Below, piece by piece: positions 9,720 to 18,473 of a DNA stretch of 64,000 bases. The stretch comes from DATJFQ01 sp035492775 (GTDB lineage Bacteria > Acidobacteriota > Vicinamibacteria > Vicinamibacterales > 2-12-FULL-66-21), in NCBI GenBank assembly GCA_035492775.1, contig DATJIW010000072.1:1-64000 (forward strand), read 5' to 3'. Positions within the stretch are counted from its first letter, which is position 1. The number at the start of each line of letters is the position of its first letter. Made by a program: the position numbers and the translations under genes. Below the pieces are notes generated by a model. It did no database searches. It was not told the DNA's origin and was given only the letters and a program-made list of their open reading frames with translations.

Positions 9720-10682
9720 ATGAAAATCGGAGTGTTCGCCGTTCTGTTCGGCAGCAAACCCTTCGAAGAGATGCTCGATTACCTTGTCGAGCAGGGCATT
9801 GAGGCGGTCGAAATCGGGACGGGCGCGTATCCGGGGAATTCCTACTGCGACCCCGCCGCGCTTCTCGCAGACGATCAGAAGCTGCGCGCGTTCCGCGACG
9901 CCATCGCCACGCGTGGATTAGTCATCAGCGCGCTCAGCTGCCACGGCAATCCCCTCCACCCGCAGAGCGCGATTGCGCGCGACCATCACGAGACATTCCT
10001 GCGCACCGTCGAACTGGCGAAGCGTCTCGACATCTCGACCGTGAATACCTTCAGCGGCTGTCCGCCCGGCGACGCGCGGGCGCAGCAACCGAACTGGATC
10101 GTGTCCCCGTGGCCACCGGAATTCTCCGAGATGCTCGAGTGGCAGTGGACCTCGCGGGTGATCCCGTACTGGACTGATGCGGCGCGCGTGTGCAACGCCG
10201 CCGGCGTGAAGGTCGCGATCGAGATGCACCCGAACTTCGTCGTCTACAACCCGGAGACCATGCTGCGGCTGCGCGACGTCGCGCCCGGCACGATCGGGTG
10301 CAACTTCGACCCGAGCCACATGTTCTGGCAGGGCGTGGACGTCATCGGCGCGATCCGGGCGCTTGGCGACTCGATCTATCACGTGCACGCAAAGGACTGC
10401 CGGATCGACGCGCGAAACGCCGCGGCCAACGGCGTACTCGACGCGAAGAAGTACACACGCGAACGGGAGCGCTCCTGGATCTTCCGCACGGTCGGGTATG
10501 GCAACGACGCGATCGTGTGGAGGGACATCGTCAGCGCGCTGCGCCTCTGGGGCTACGACCACGTGCTCAGCATCGAGCACGAAGACAGCCTCATGTCGCC
10601 TGAGGAAGGACTGAAGAAGGCGATCGCGTTCCTGAAGAAAGTCGTGATCGCCGAGCCGGCCGGCGAGGCCTACTGGGCCTGA
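9720..10682 (+). CDS. Sugar phosphate isomerase/epimerase (xylose isomerase-like TIM barrel)
   Basis: The 320-residue protein is of the AP endonuclease 2/xylose isomerase-like barrel type. Metal-binding side chains are visible in AIEMHPNFVVYN, GCNFDPSHMFWQG, HVHAKDCR and SIEHEDSLM (Glu, Asp, His, Glu). It begins MKIGVFAVLFGSKPFEEML with a GGAAGAGG ribosome site. It follows the Gfo/Idh/MocA gene by 15 bases and ends the plus-strand operon. Likely role: isomerisation or epimerisation of a keto-sugar released from an oxidised glycoside; the exact substrate is unknown. Confidence 0.87.
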   Translation: MKIGVFAVLFGSKPFEEMLDYLVEQGIEAVEIGTGAYPGNSYCDPAALLADDQKLRAFRDAIATRGLVISALSCHGNPLHPQSAIARDHHETFLRTVELAKRLDISTVNTFSGCPPGDARAQQPNWIVSPWPPEFSEMLEWQWTSRVIPYWTDAARVCNAAGVKVAIEMHPNFVVYNPETMLRLRDVAPGTIGCNFDPSHMFWQGVDVIGAIRALGDSIYHVHAKDCRIDARNAAANGVLDAKKYTRERERSWIFRTVGYGNDAIVWRDIVSALRLWGYDHVLSIEHEDSLMSPEEGLKKAIAFLKKVVIAEPAGEAYWA

Positions 10683-10695
10683 GTCCAATCAGGCC
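10676..10695. terminator. Possible bidirectional hairpin between convergent genes
   Basis: GGCCTGA and TCAGGCC form a 7-bp stem over a 6-base loop. The stem contains the stop codons of both converging genes. No T tract follows on either strand, so termination is only a guess. Confidence 0.3.
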
Positions 10696-11489
10696 GACGG
10701 TTTCGCCGCGCCGAGCGATCGGATCCAGATGTTCCGGAACCGCACCGGATTGCCATGGTCCTGCAGGGCAAGCGGACCGTGTGCGTTGCTCGGCTGGTAC
10801 GGCAGGATTTGTCGATACGCCGTCGGCCCCCAGAACGCGTCCGCGTTGTGGACGAGAATGCCGTTGTGCAGGACGGTGACGACCGCCGGTGTGTCGAGCT
10901 TGTCGCCTGTGAAGCGGGGCGCGGTGAAGACGATATCGTACGACTGCCATTCGCCCGGCGGCCGTGACGCGTTCACGAGCGGCGGAAATTGTCCGAACAT
11001 CGCGGATGCCTGGCCATCGGGGTACGTCTGATTGTCGTAGCTGTCGAGCACCTGAATCTCGAACACGCCCAGCAGGAAGACTCCACTGTTGCCGCGTTCC
11101 TGTCCCTCGCCCTCGACTTTCGGGGGTGTCGCGAATTCTACGTGCAGCTGAAAATCAGTGAACTGCTCTTTCGTCTGGATGTAGCCCTTGCCGGTCTCCA
11201 ACACGCCGTCCGACATTTTCCATGTGGCGGGTCCGCCACCATCTTTCATCTGCCATTTGCTCAAATCGCTTCCCGCTCCGAGCAATACGGTCGCGTCTGC
11301 TGGCGGGGGCGTCGCCACGAGCGTCGACGGCGTCACGATCGGGGGCTGCGGCCGCCTGCCGTCGTGAATGTGCCACTTGCCGTTCGGCTGCATCGGCGTG
11401 TCTTCGTAGCCGAGCTGGCCCGGCGCGTGCGCGGCGACAACGGCGACCGCCGTCGCGATGATCAATGCGAACGGCACGTGACGATTCAT
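10689..11489 (-). CDS. DUF1080 / 3-keto-disaccharide hydrolase family protein, exported
   Basis: This 266-residue protein has a signal peptide (ALIIATAVAVVAAHAPG) and a concanavalin-like DUF1080 (PF06439) domain with GNSGVFLLG and HNADAFWGP. The family is now linked to hydrolysis or elimination of 3-keto-glycosides made by GMC-type glycoside 3-dehydrogenases. The gene overlaps the MFS gene upstream by 4 bases (ATGA) and converges on the dehydrogenase operon, which supports that role. The specific bond cleaved is unknown. Confidence 0.85.
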   Translation of the reverse strand: MNRHVPFALIIATAVAVVAAHAPGQLGYEDTPMQPNGKWHIHDGRRPQPPIVTPSTLVATPPPADATVLLGAGSDLSKWQMKDGGGPATWKMSDGVLETGKGYIQTKEQFTDFQLHVEFATPPKVEGEGQERGNSGVFLLGVFEIQVLDSYDNQTYPDGQASAMFGQFPPLVNASRPPGEWQSYDIVFTAPRFTGDKLDTPAVVTVLHNGILVHNADAFWGPTAYRQILPYQPSNAHGPLALQDHGNPVRFRNIWIRSLGAAKPSA

Positions 11490-12745
11490 CGAGACCCCAC
11501 CTGTCTCCGCTTCCCGCTCGCCGTGCCAGCGGGCGCGACAGCGTCCGCGTCGACGGTCGCTGAACGGAGTGACGGCCGGAACAGGAATGCAAACACGACG
11601 AACACGCCGGCCGCGCCGCTGGCCGGGATCAGCCAGATTGCGCGCCAGTCGTGGCCACCGGTGGGCAGTACGTGCGACCCCGCGACGGCACCCGATACGA
11701 ACGCGCCGATGAAATACCCGACGCCGTTCGTCACGAAATTCAGAAACCCCTGCGCGGCGGCGCGAATCTTCGGACCAGCCGCCTGATCAGTGTAGATCTG
11801 GCCGCTGACGAAGAAGAAGTCGTAACAGATGCCATGCAGCAGGATGCCGGCGTAGATCAGCCACATCCCCGTGCCAGTGTTGCCGTAGCCAAACGCGAGA
11901 TACCGCAACGCCCAGGCCGCCATGCCGATGAGCATGATCCGCTTGATCCCGAGTCGCCTCAGCATCACCGGCAGCAGCAGCATGAACACGAACTCACTCG
12001 CCTGCCCGAAGGTCTGAATGGCCGCGGGATCCGGCGCTTTGATCTCGTTCAGGAACAGATTGGTGAACGTGTAATAGAACTGGAGCGGAATGCAGAGCAG
12101 AAACGAGCCGACGATGAAGATCGCGAACTCCGGCTCGCGAAGAAGTGCGAGCGCGTCGAGCCCGAAGGCGTCGCGTACCGAGAATGGCGCGCCAGCGGCT
12201 TTCGGCGGCGTGTGCGGCAGTGTCAACGAGTAGACGCCCAGCACGACGGATCCGCCTGCTGCAAGTCGCATCGGCAACGCCAGTGCGTCCGCCTTCAGCC
12301 CCAGACCCACGACCACGCCGGCGACGATCCACCCGATAGTGCCGAGCACGCGGATGACCGGAAAATCCCGCGCGGGTTCGCTGACGTGGTGAAAGGACAC
12401 CGAGTTGGTCAGCGACAGGGTGGGCATGTAGCAAAGCGCGTACAGAATCAGCAGCGGATAGAAGCGCGCCCATACCGTCTGCGTCGATACCTCCCACATC
12501 AGAACCGCCCCCACCAGGTGCAGCACCGCCAGCAGCTTCTCCGACGCAAAGAACCGATCCGCGACGATGCCGAGAAAGAAGGGAGAGACGAGTGCGGCAA
12601 TCGCAGTCGCGCCGTACGCGAGTCCAATCTGCGCGTCGGAGAAACGAAGCGTCTGCCCGAGGTACGTGCCCATCGTGACGAACCATGCCCCCCAGATGAA
12701 GTACTGGAAGAACATCATCACGGCGAGGCGAACTTTTGTGCTCAC
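11486..12745 (-). CDS. MFS transporter, nucleoside:H+ symporter (NupG) type
   Basis: The 419-residue protein has about twelve hydrophobic segments. Its opening, VMMFFQYFIWGAWFVTMGTYL, is characteristic of the NupG/XapB-like subfamily, whose members in this phylum usually sit in sugar gene clusters. It overlaps the DUF1080 genes on both sides by 4 bases, so the three are translated from one message. It probably imports the sugar or keto-sugar product. The nucleoside label is from family resemblance only. Confidence 0.85.
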   Translation of the reverse strand: MSTKVRLAVMMFFQYFIWGAWFVTMGTYLGQTLRFSDAQIGLAYGATAIAALVSPFFLGIVADRFFASEKLLAVLHLVGAVLMWEVSTQTVWARFYPLLILYALCYMPTLSLTNSVSFHHVSEPARDFPVIRVLGTIGWIVAGVVVGLGLKADALALPMRLAAGGSVVLGVYSLTLPHTPPKAAGAPFSVRDAFGLDALALLREPEFAIFIVGSFLLCIPLQFYYTFTNLFLNEIKAPDPAAIQTFGQASEFVFMLLLPVMLRRLGIKRIMLIGMAAWALRYLAFGYGNTGTGMWLIYAGILLHGICYDFFFVSGQIYTDQAAGPKIRAAAQGFLNFVTNGVGYFIGAFVSGAVAGSHVLPTGGHDWRAIWLIPASGAAGVFVVFAFLFRPSLRSATVDADAVAPAGTASGKRRQVGSR

Positions 12746-13440
12746 TTCAATACCCGTAATCGGATATTGCGGAACGCGAGCGTCCCGGGATGATCACCCT
12801 GCAGGCCGATGTGGCCCGACTTCGCCATGCCGTAATCCGGATACGCGGCGAACTTACTCGCCGCGACCTTAGCCTTCCAGTCGCGACTCCCCAGGTCGTA
12901 TTCGAGCAGCTTGAACCCGTTCAGCCAGTGTGCGACGTGGGCGCCGCGGACGACGATGCGCGTCTTGTTCCATTCACCGACAGGCTTCAGGTGGCCTGCC
13001 GGCGAAGGGTACAGCGCGTAGTCGGCGCCCGCGCACGTCAGCCGCGTCTTATTGTCGGCCGCTTTCTCATCGTCGAGCAGCTGGTACTCGGGCGCGCTCC
13101 AGTAAATGTGGTCATATTCGGTCGTGCCGCGGTAAAAGATCCCGCTGTTGCCGGCCTCACCGATCTTCCATTCGAGCTCGAGATCGAAATCCCCGAACTC
13201 GTCTTTCGTCATGATGTCGCCGGTGGGATGCTCTTTGGCGAGCGTCCCGTCGACGATATGCCAGCCGGAGGGAACGTCCGGGCTCTCGTATCCGCGCCAC
13301 GCCGCGAGCGACGTGCCGTCGAAGAGCGTTTTCCATCCCGGCTCGCCAGGCCCGGCCTCCTGCGCCGATGGCGTCAGCCTGAGGACCGCCACGGCGCACA
13401 CAGTGGCGACGGCTGCGCTCACGCCCGACGCGACGTTCAC
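12742..13440 (-). CDS. DUF1080 / 3-keto-disaccharide hydrolase family protein (second copy)
   Basis: The 232-residue exported protein has a leader (GVSAAVATVCAVAVLRL) and a DUF1080 core with GWKTLFDGTSLAAWRGYE, GNSGIFYRGTTE and LEYDLGSRDW. The GTG at 13440 overlaps the stop of the upstream isomerase gene (GTGA), which decides this start over the ATG 33 bases earlier. It differs strongly from the first DUF1080 protein here, so the two probably act on different glycosides or steps. Confidence 0.85.
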   Translation of the reverse strand: MNVASGVSAAVATVCAVAVLRLTPSAQEAGPGEPGWKTLFDGTSLAAWRGYESPDVPSGWHIVDGTLAKEHPTGDIMTKDEFGDFDLELEWKIGEAGNSGIFYRGTTEYDHIYWSAPEYQLLDDEKAADNKTRLTCAGADYALYPSPAGHLKPVGEWNKTRIVVRGAHVAHWLNGFKLLEYDLGSRDWKAKVAASKFAAYPDYGMAKSGHIGLQGDHPGTLAFRNIRLRVLK

Positions 13441-14339
13441 GCGGTTAATGCACTCCTGCAATAATCGAAACACCGCCGCACCTCCGCTACCGTATCGCCG
13501 CCGTTGTACTCGTATTCGATGTTAGCTGGGATGTCCCAGCGCCGATCGCGCAGCCGCCGCAGCACGTAGACGATCGGCGTCTGTCCCTCACCGAACGGCA
13601 GCTCTGCGACCGGATTGTTCAGCTTCCGATCCTTCACATGCAGTGAGACGATCCGCGCGTGATGCTCGTCGAGAAACGCGAGCGGATCGTGCCCTGCCGC
13701 GACGAAATGGCCGATGTCGAGATTGATGGCCATCCACTTCGATCGGCCCTTGAGCGCCGTGTCGAAGTCCTGCGGATCCGAGAACTCGTTCGGATCCTTG
13801 TTGGAGTGATTGTGGAAACCGACGGTGATGCGGTACTTCTGCGCGGCCGCGTCGACGCGCGGCACAGCGGTCAGATTCGACGATGAAGTGATCACGTTGA
13901 CGTCGAGCGCCTTCGCCATCTCGAAGCCGCGGGCGATCTCCTCGTCGGTGAAATCGTCGCGGAAGCTGAGATTGTACGCCGTCAGACGGACTCCCGCGTC
14001 GTCGAACTTCCGGCGGACCGTGCGGAAGTCCTCTAGCGGCACGGTCAGGCGCCAGTGTCGTAGCTCCTCGCGGCTCACCCGCAGCACGCCCGACGTTCGA
14101 GACGGCTCGACATGGTCCTGCCACAGCTCGCAGTAGGTCAGGCCCACGTCCTTCATGCCACCGATGGCGCCGTCGAGCGGCCGGTCGCGAAAGCTGTAGC
14201 TCTGGACCCCGATCCGCACGCCCGAGACGCGCGAGTCGGGCCTGGCGGCATTCCGCCGTGCGAGCGGTCGTGCGATGAATCCTCCGGCGAGGCCGCCGAA
14301 GACGAGGCGGCTCCATTCGCGACGAGTCAGTCGGGACAT
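13437..14339 (-). CDS. Tat-exported sugar phosphate isomerase/epimerase-like protein
   Basis: This 300-residue xylose-isomerase-like TIM barrel has a twin-arginine leader (LTRREWSRLVFGGLAGGF). Core segments include VGFHNHSNKDPNEF, AINLDIGHFVAAG, SLHVKDRK and IEYEYNGGD. The ATG at 14339 places the RR motif at residues 6-7; an ATG 18 bases upstream is possible. Export of such a barrel suggests it works in the periplasm with the DUF1080 proteins. It heads the minus-strand group and is divergent from a Tat-exported Gfo/Idh/MocA gene. Confidence 0.82.
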   Translation of the reverse strand: MSRLTRREWSRLVFGGLAGGFIARPLARRNAARPDSRVSGVRIGVQSYSFRDRPLDGAIGGMKDVGLTYCELWQDHVEPSRTSGVLRVSREELRHWRLTVPLEDFRTVRRKFDDAGVRLTAYNLSFRDDFTDEEIARGFEMAKALDVNVITSSSNLTAVPRVDAAAQKYRITVGFHNHSNKDPNEFSDPQDFDTALKGRSKWMAINLDIGHFVAAGHDPLAFLDEHHARIVSLHVKDRKLNNPVAELPFGEGQTPIVYVLRRLRDRRWDIPANIEYEYNGGDTVAEVRRCFDYCRSALTA

Positions 14340-14378
14340 GGCGGGAAGGTATATCATGAGCGCGCACTCGAGGGAGCG

Positions 14379-15986
14379 ATGTCGGAGCAGGACTCATCTG
14401 GTGTCACCCGGCGGGAATTCATTCAGAAATCGGCTGCCACTGGCGCGGCAATCGCGATCGTGCCTCGGCACGTCCTCGGCCGCGGCTACACGGCCCCGAG
14501 CGATCTCCTGAATATCGCCGCGGTCGGCATCGGCGGCATGGGCCACAACAATCTGAGTGCGGTCGCCAGCGAGAACATCGTCGCTGTCTGCGACGTCGAC
14601 TGGGACTACGCCGGGAAGTCACTTGATCGATACGCGACCGAGCTCGATCGCCGGCTGCACCCGCAGCCGCGGCAGCAGCCGGAGGAGCAGCCGCCGTCTC
14701 ACGAAGAGATTGAAGCGCGACAGGATCCGGCCCGCGCGGGGGAGTCCGTCGAAACGCTCCAGCGACTCGTCGATCACGTTCCCAACATCAAGCGGTACAC
14801 CGATTACCGCGAGATGCTCGACAGGCAGAAGGACATCGACGCGATCATCGTGGCAACGCCGGATCACATGCACGCGGTGATCGCGTCGGCCGCGATGCAG
14901 CTCGGCAAGCACGTCTACGTGCAGAAGCCGCTCACCTGGTGCGTCGATGAAGCGCGACGGCTCGCGCAGCTGGCGAAGGACACCAAAGTCGCGACGCAGA
15001 TGGGCAACCAGGGGCATTCGCATTCGGAATCGCGGATGACGGTCGAGTACATCAGGGAGGGCGCGATCGGCGACGTGCGCGAAGTGCACGTCTGGACGAA
15101 CCGACCGCTCGGCTATTGGCCGCAGGGCCTGCCGCGCCCGAACCCGCTCACGCCGAATCCGAACGGAAGCCCGCTGGCGTGGAACGGACGCGGCGTCGAG
15201 CGCCGCCTTGCGGCGGCGATGTTTGCCGACGGTCACCCCGCCCCCGATACGCTCCGGTGGGACCTGTTCCTCGGCGCCTCGCAGCCGGTGGACTACCATC
15301 CCGTATATCACCCGTTCAACTGGCGCGGTTGGGTCCAATGGGGCCAGGGCGCGCTCGGCGACATGGGCGCGCATCTCATCGACTTCCCGTTTTGGGCGCT
15401 CGACCTCGGTATGCCGACGAGCGTCGAAACAATCTCGACGCCGTTCAACGACGTCTGCTATCCGAATTCAACGATGGCGTACTACGAGTTTCCGGCGCGC
15501 GGTTCGATGCCCCCGGTCCGGCTCGTCTGGTACGACGGAGGCATGCTCCCACCGCGCCCGGACGAATTGGGCGACGAGATGATCACCGACAAGAGCGGCA
15601 ATCTCGTGTACAGAAACGAAGTGAACAAGGACGGCGGCGTCATGTTCATCGGCAGCAAGGGCAAGCTGACGCACGAGACGTACGGGTGGAATCCGAGACT
15701 GCTGCCGACATCGCTCGCTGAATCGTACGGCACGCCAAAACGAGTGCTGCCGCGCATCGAGACAACGCACGAGATGAATTGGGTGCAGGCAGCGAAAGGC
15801 CAGGCAGAGCCCTCGTCGCCCTTCTCATATGCCGCGCGGCTCGTGGAAGTGATGCTGCTCGGCGTGGTCTCTCTTCGTGCGAGATCGAAGATCTATTACG
15901 ACGCCGACAACATGCGGATAACCAACCTGCCGTGGGCGAACGATCTCCTGAAGAGGGACTATCGCGACGGTTTCAAGCTGTCGTAG
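14379..15986 (+). CDS. Tat-exported Gfo/Idh/MocA-family oxidoreductase
   Basis: The 535-residue protein starts with a Tat leader (VTRREFIQKSAATGAAIAI), followed by a Rossmann segment NIAAVGIGGMGHNNL and the VQKPLTW variant of the EKP motif. An insertion rich in Q, P and E (about residues 85-125) separates strands of the nucleotide-binding half. Exported members of this family carry tightly bound NAD(P) and act on glycosides in the periplasm. A strong AGGGAG lies ahead of the ATG at 14379. Divergent from the isomerase gene with a 39-base gap. Confidence 0.86.
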   Translation: MSEQDSSGVTRREFIQKSAATGAAIAIVPRHVLGRGYTAPSDLLNIAAVGIGGMGHNNLSAVASENIVAVCDVDWDYAGKSLDRYATELDRRLHPQPRQQPEEQPPSHEEIEARQDPARAGESVETLQRLVDHVPNIKRYTDYREMLDRQKDIDAIIVATPDHMHAVIASAAMQLGKHVYVQKPLTWCVDEARRLAQLAKDTKVATQMGNQGHSHSESRMTVEYIREGAIGDVREVHVWTNRPLGYWPQGLPRPNPLTPNPNGSPLAWNGRGVERRLAAAMFADGHPAPDTLRWDLFLGASQPVDYHPVYHPFNWRGWVQWGQGALGDMGAHLIDFPFWALDLGMPTSVETISTPFNDVCYPNSTMAYYEFPARGSMPPVRLVWYDGGMLPPRPDELGDEMITDKSGNLVYRNEVNKDGGVMFIGSKGKLTHETYGWNPRLLPTSLAESYGTPKRVLPRIETTHEMNWVQAAKGQAEPSSPFSYAARLVEVMLLGVVSLRARSKIYYDADNMRITNLPWANDLLKRDYRDGFKLS

Positions 15987-16038
15987 GTGCCAAGCCACAA
16001 CGACTCAGGACAAGGTGCGTTAACGTTGCGCGACAGAG

Positions 16039-16084
16039 CTGCAAAACCTCCATCCCCGGTTCAAATCCGGGCGGCGCCTCCAAT
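16039..16084 (+). repeat. 46-bp direct repeat, right copy (displaced 3' half of tRNA-Cys; attR-like)
   Basis: This is a perfect copy of 442-487: it starts in the anticodon loop, runs through the T arm and CCA, and ends two bases beyond. No 5' half precedes it, so it is not a functional tRNA. It lies 53 bases after the last gene of the glycoside-oxidation segment and is the expected displaced end of an integration event. Confidence 0.75.
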
Positions 16085-16328
16085 ATTTAACTACGCTCGG
16101 TGGGGCCCCTTCAGATTCCCCACCTCGCTGCGCGCTCGCGGTCGTTCGGCCGCTGTTAATGTGTTCCGGCCTCACGACTTCCCTCCGGCGCTCGCTTGCG
16201 GCTGCAGGCGCTCTTCCCTGCACGCCTCGCTGGCGCCTCTTTCGTTTCCCACGTCGCTGCGCGCTCGGGCCGCGGCTGCGCGGCGGTTGCGTCCGGCCCT
16301 CGCTTGCGTGCCGAGCGTCGTCAGCGTC
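16085..16328. other. GC-rich degenerate repeat stretch
   Basis: Two loosely similar blocks, each with CGCTGCGCGCTCG followed later by CTCGCTTGCG, start near 16126 and 16252. No protein motif is recognised. It separates the displaced tRNA end from a permease remnant and looks like degraded sequence. Confidence 0.4.
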
Positions 16329-16415
16329 ATGGTTCTCGTCGGTTTGACCGCCGCGGTGGTGCCGGCCCGCCGCGGGCTCGGGGTGCAGCCGACGGAGGCC
16401 CTGCGGGAGGAATAG
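16329..16415 (+). pseudogene. C-terminal remnant of an FtsX/MacB-type ABC permease
   Basis: The last 28 codons before the stop at 16413-16415 read like the terminal helix and tail of FtsX-type permeases (VVPARRGLGVQPTEALREE; compare the PAYRASRLDPMRALKYE end of the intact permease at 21685-24186). Nothing upstream in this frame resembles the rest of such a protein. It is probably the surviving end of a gene lost by deletion next to the putative integration border. Confidence 0.6.
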
Positions 16416-16539
16416 ACCCGCTACCCGTTGGGACAGACTCGCCGCCGGGAACGACGGTCGACTGAGAGATGGGGCAGCGCACGGGTCACGCTGACTACTC
16501 CCTGTCTCGAGCAGCCGCGCCCCGTGCGGGAATCGGATG

Positions 16540-16929
16540 TCAATTGCCGTCGTAGCAACTGACAAATCTCAGTCGCTCCATCCGCGCGAAGTCGCGGTCG
16601 AGCGACCACACGAGCGAACCGACGTCCGCCGCGAGCGCGGCGATGAGCAGGTCGCCGAAGCCGAACCGCTCGCCAGCAGCTGCAGCTTGTTCGACCCAGC
16701 CATCGAGCCGTTGCCAGGTGGCATCGGTTGGGTAGATGACCGGCAGCGCCGAGAGCGCGCGACGGAGCCGTTTGCGATCCGCGACGGATGCCCCGCCCAG
16801 GATCTCGAGCCGGACGGGCACGGCGAGTACGACCTCGTCAGCGTCCAGCAGCGACTGGAGCATCCGAGCCTCGCGTCCGGCCGCGTGGCGCAGGGCGGCG
16901 ATCCACACCGACGTGTCAATGACGATCAT
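16540..16929 (-). CDS. vapC: PIN-domain ribonuclease toxin (VapC-type)
   Basis: This 129-residue PIN-domain protein has the acidic quartet of the family: Asp5 in IDTSVW, Glu42 in VRLEILGG, Asp in FGFGDLLIA and Asp in WSLDRDF. VapC toxins cleave RNA, often tRNA or rRNA. The start overlaps the stop of the antitoxin gene by 4 bases (ATGA), the usual arrangement. It lies just outside the right border of the tRNA-Cys-bounded segment. Confidence 0.92.
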   Translation of the reverse strand: MIVIDTSVWIAALRHAAGREARMLQSLLDADEVVLAVPVRLEILGGASVADRKRLRRALSALPVIYPTDATWQRLDGWVEQAAAAGERFGFGDLLIAALAADVGSLVWSLDRDFARMERLRFVSCYDGN

Positions 16930-17132
16930 CGCGCGGTGCGCGGACGGCGGCGGCTGCGCGGCAGATCGATGTCGAGACGCACGCGTCCCATCAGCGCCTT
17001 CAGCTCCTCGAGCCGCTGCCGTCGTACCAGCTCGCGAAGCGCCATCACAACGGTGTCGGTCTTCGACTTGAACCCGAGTGTCATCTGCGCTTCGTTCAGC
17101 AGTTCCTCCGGGAGGTCGAGTGTCGTACGCAT
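16926..17132 (-). CDS. vapB: VapB-type antitoxin (ribbon-helix-helix)
   Basis: The 68-residue protein begins MRTTLDLPEELLNEA, a short DNA-binding strand and helix of the ribbon-helix-helix or VapB class. A basic tail (RSRRRPRTAR) probably contributes to toxin binding. It precedes vapC with a 4-base overlap. The pair would normally be autoregulated through sites just upstream of 17132; I cannot point to a definite operator. Confidence 0.9.
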   Translation of the reverse strand: MRTTLDLPEELLNEAQMTLGFKSKTDTVVMALRELVRRQRLEELKALMGRVRLDIDLPRSRRRPRTAR

Positions 17133-17438
17133 ACGATCAATGGTGAAACGTATGCGTGGAGATGTCAAATCTATATGAATGTAGATGCAACCTGGAATGT
17201 CATCAAACGGCCGGCTCCTCCTGATGGCGCTCGTGTCCGCAATGCCGGGCGGTGTGCTGTGCCCCTGCCCGCGTCGGCTCCGCGTCCACGGTCGAGGTCG
17301 GCGGCGGTTGCTTTCCAGCGGCCGCCACATCGCCCCCCAACCCGTACGACGGGAGTTCCACCTGACACGCATGCGGTACATCGCCGGCAACCGCGCGAGA
17401 ATACCTTCCCGCGCGCGGTTGTGACATATCCTGCTCGC

Positions 17439-18377
17439 ATGATAATCAAGCCGCTCTGCGCCATCCTGTCCATCGGCAGCGTTTTCGCTCTTCGCGCCGA
17501 CCTCCCGCCCGCGGCGGGGATCACGCCGGTAAAGGTCGCGGAAACCCCGGGATACTGTGAGGGAATCGTGTTCGACCGCGCAGGATCCGGCTACGTGTCG
17601 GACACGCAGCACGACACGATCTACCGAGTCGCGCCGGACGGCACGGTCGTGAAATGGGCGAACGTGAAAGCCCCTAACGGGCACCGCGTCCTTCCCGACG
17701 GCACGCACCTGGTTGCGGCCGCCGAGGCGGTCATTCATTTGAGTGCGGACGGCACGGTCCTGGACCGCGCCGCCACGACCTCGGACGGGGTTCCGCTCGT
17801 CGAGCCGAACGACATCGCCCTTGACCCTGCCGGTGGGTTCTACTTCACCGATCCGCACGGCTCGACCGCCGCCCGTCCGGTGGGCACCGTGCACTATACG
17901 GATCCACGGGGGACGACGCACACGATAGCGACTGGCCTCGCCTACTCGAACGGCGTCGTCCTGCGCTCCGATGGGCGCACACTGCTGGTGGGCGAAAGCG
18001 AGCACAACCGCATCCTCAGCTACGAGGTCGTCGCGCCGGGACGGCTCGGTGAGCGGCGCGTGTTCGCGACGCTGCCGTCGAAAACCGGCGATCAAATCGC
18101 AAACGCTCCCGACGGCATGGCACTCGACGAGGACGGCAACCTGTTCGTGGCGCACTACGGAATGCGCACTGTGCAGGTGCTCTCAGCCGATGGCCGCTTG
18201 CTGCGCAGCTATCCCGCCGGCAATCTGACGGCGAGCAACGTCGCGTTTGGAGGCGCCGCGATGGATCAGTTGTACGTGACCGGCGCGCTCGGTGACGAGC
18301 AAACCAGCCGCGGCGCGTTGTGGCGCCTCGATCTCAAAGGCGTGCGCGGCCAGCGGCTATTGCCGCCAATGAAGTGA
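17439..18377 (+). CDS. SMP-30/gluconolactonase-like exported beta-propeller
   Basis: The 312-residue protein has a signal peptide (PLCAILSIGSVFALRAD) and a six-bladed propeller typical of the SMP-30/LRE family: CEGIVFDRAGSGYVSD, VEPNDIALDPAGGFYFTDP, YSNGVVLRSDGRTLLVGES and PDGMALDEDGNLFVAHYG. The metal-binding Glu, Asn and Asp positions appear to be present. Likely a lactonase acting on sugar lactones, which would suit an oxidative sugar pathway, but it stands alone and outside the repeat-bounded segment. Confidence 0.85.
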   Translation: MIIKPLCAILSIGSVFALRADLPPAAGITPVKVAETPGYCEGIVFDRAGSGYVSDTQHDTIYRVAPDGTVVKWANVKAPNGHRVLPDGTHLVAAAEAVIHLSADGTVLDRAATTSDGVPLVEPNDIALDPAGGFYFTDPHGSTAARPVGTVHYTDPRGTTHTIATGLAYSNGVVLRSDGRTLLVGESEHNRILSYEVVAPGRLGERRVFATLPSKTGDQIANAPDGMALDEDGNLFVAHYGMRTVQVLSADGRLLRSYPAGNLTASNVAFGGAAMDQLYVTGALGDEQTSRGALWRLDLKGVRGQRLLPPMK

Positions 18378-18420
18378 CGGCGTCCGCTGGCGCCCATTCA
18401 CCCGCTAACCAGCGACGCCG
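18378..18420. terminator. Possible bidirectional hairpin between convergent genes
   Basis: CGGCGT plus CGCTGG pair with CCAGCG plus ACGCCG (one bulged C) over an 18-base loop. It lies between the ends of the SMP-30 gene and the cupredoxin gene. There is no T tract, so it is a weak candidate. Confidence 0.3.
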
Positions 18421-18473
18421 CACCACCCTAGAACTTTCAGCACGAGGATCGAGCGTCGACGGTGTCTTGCGGA

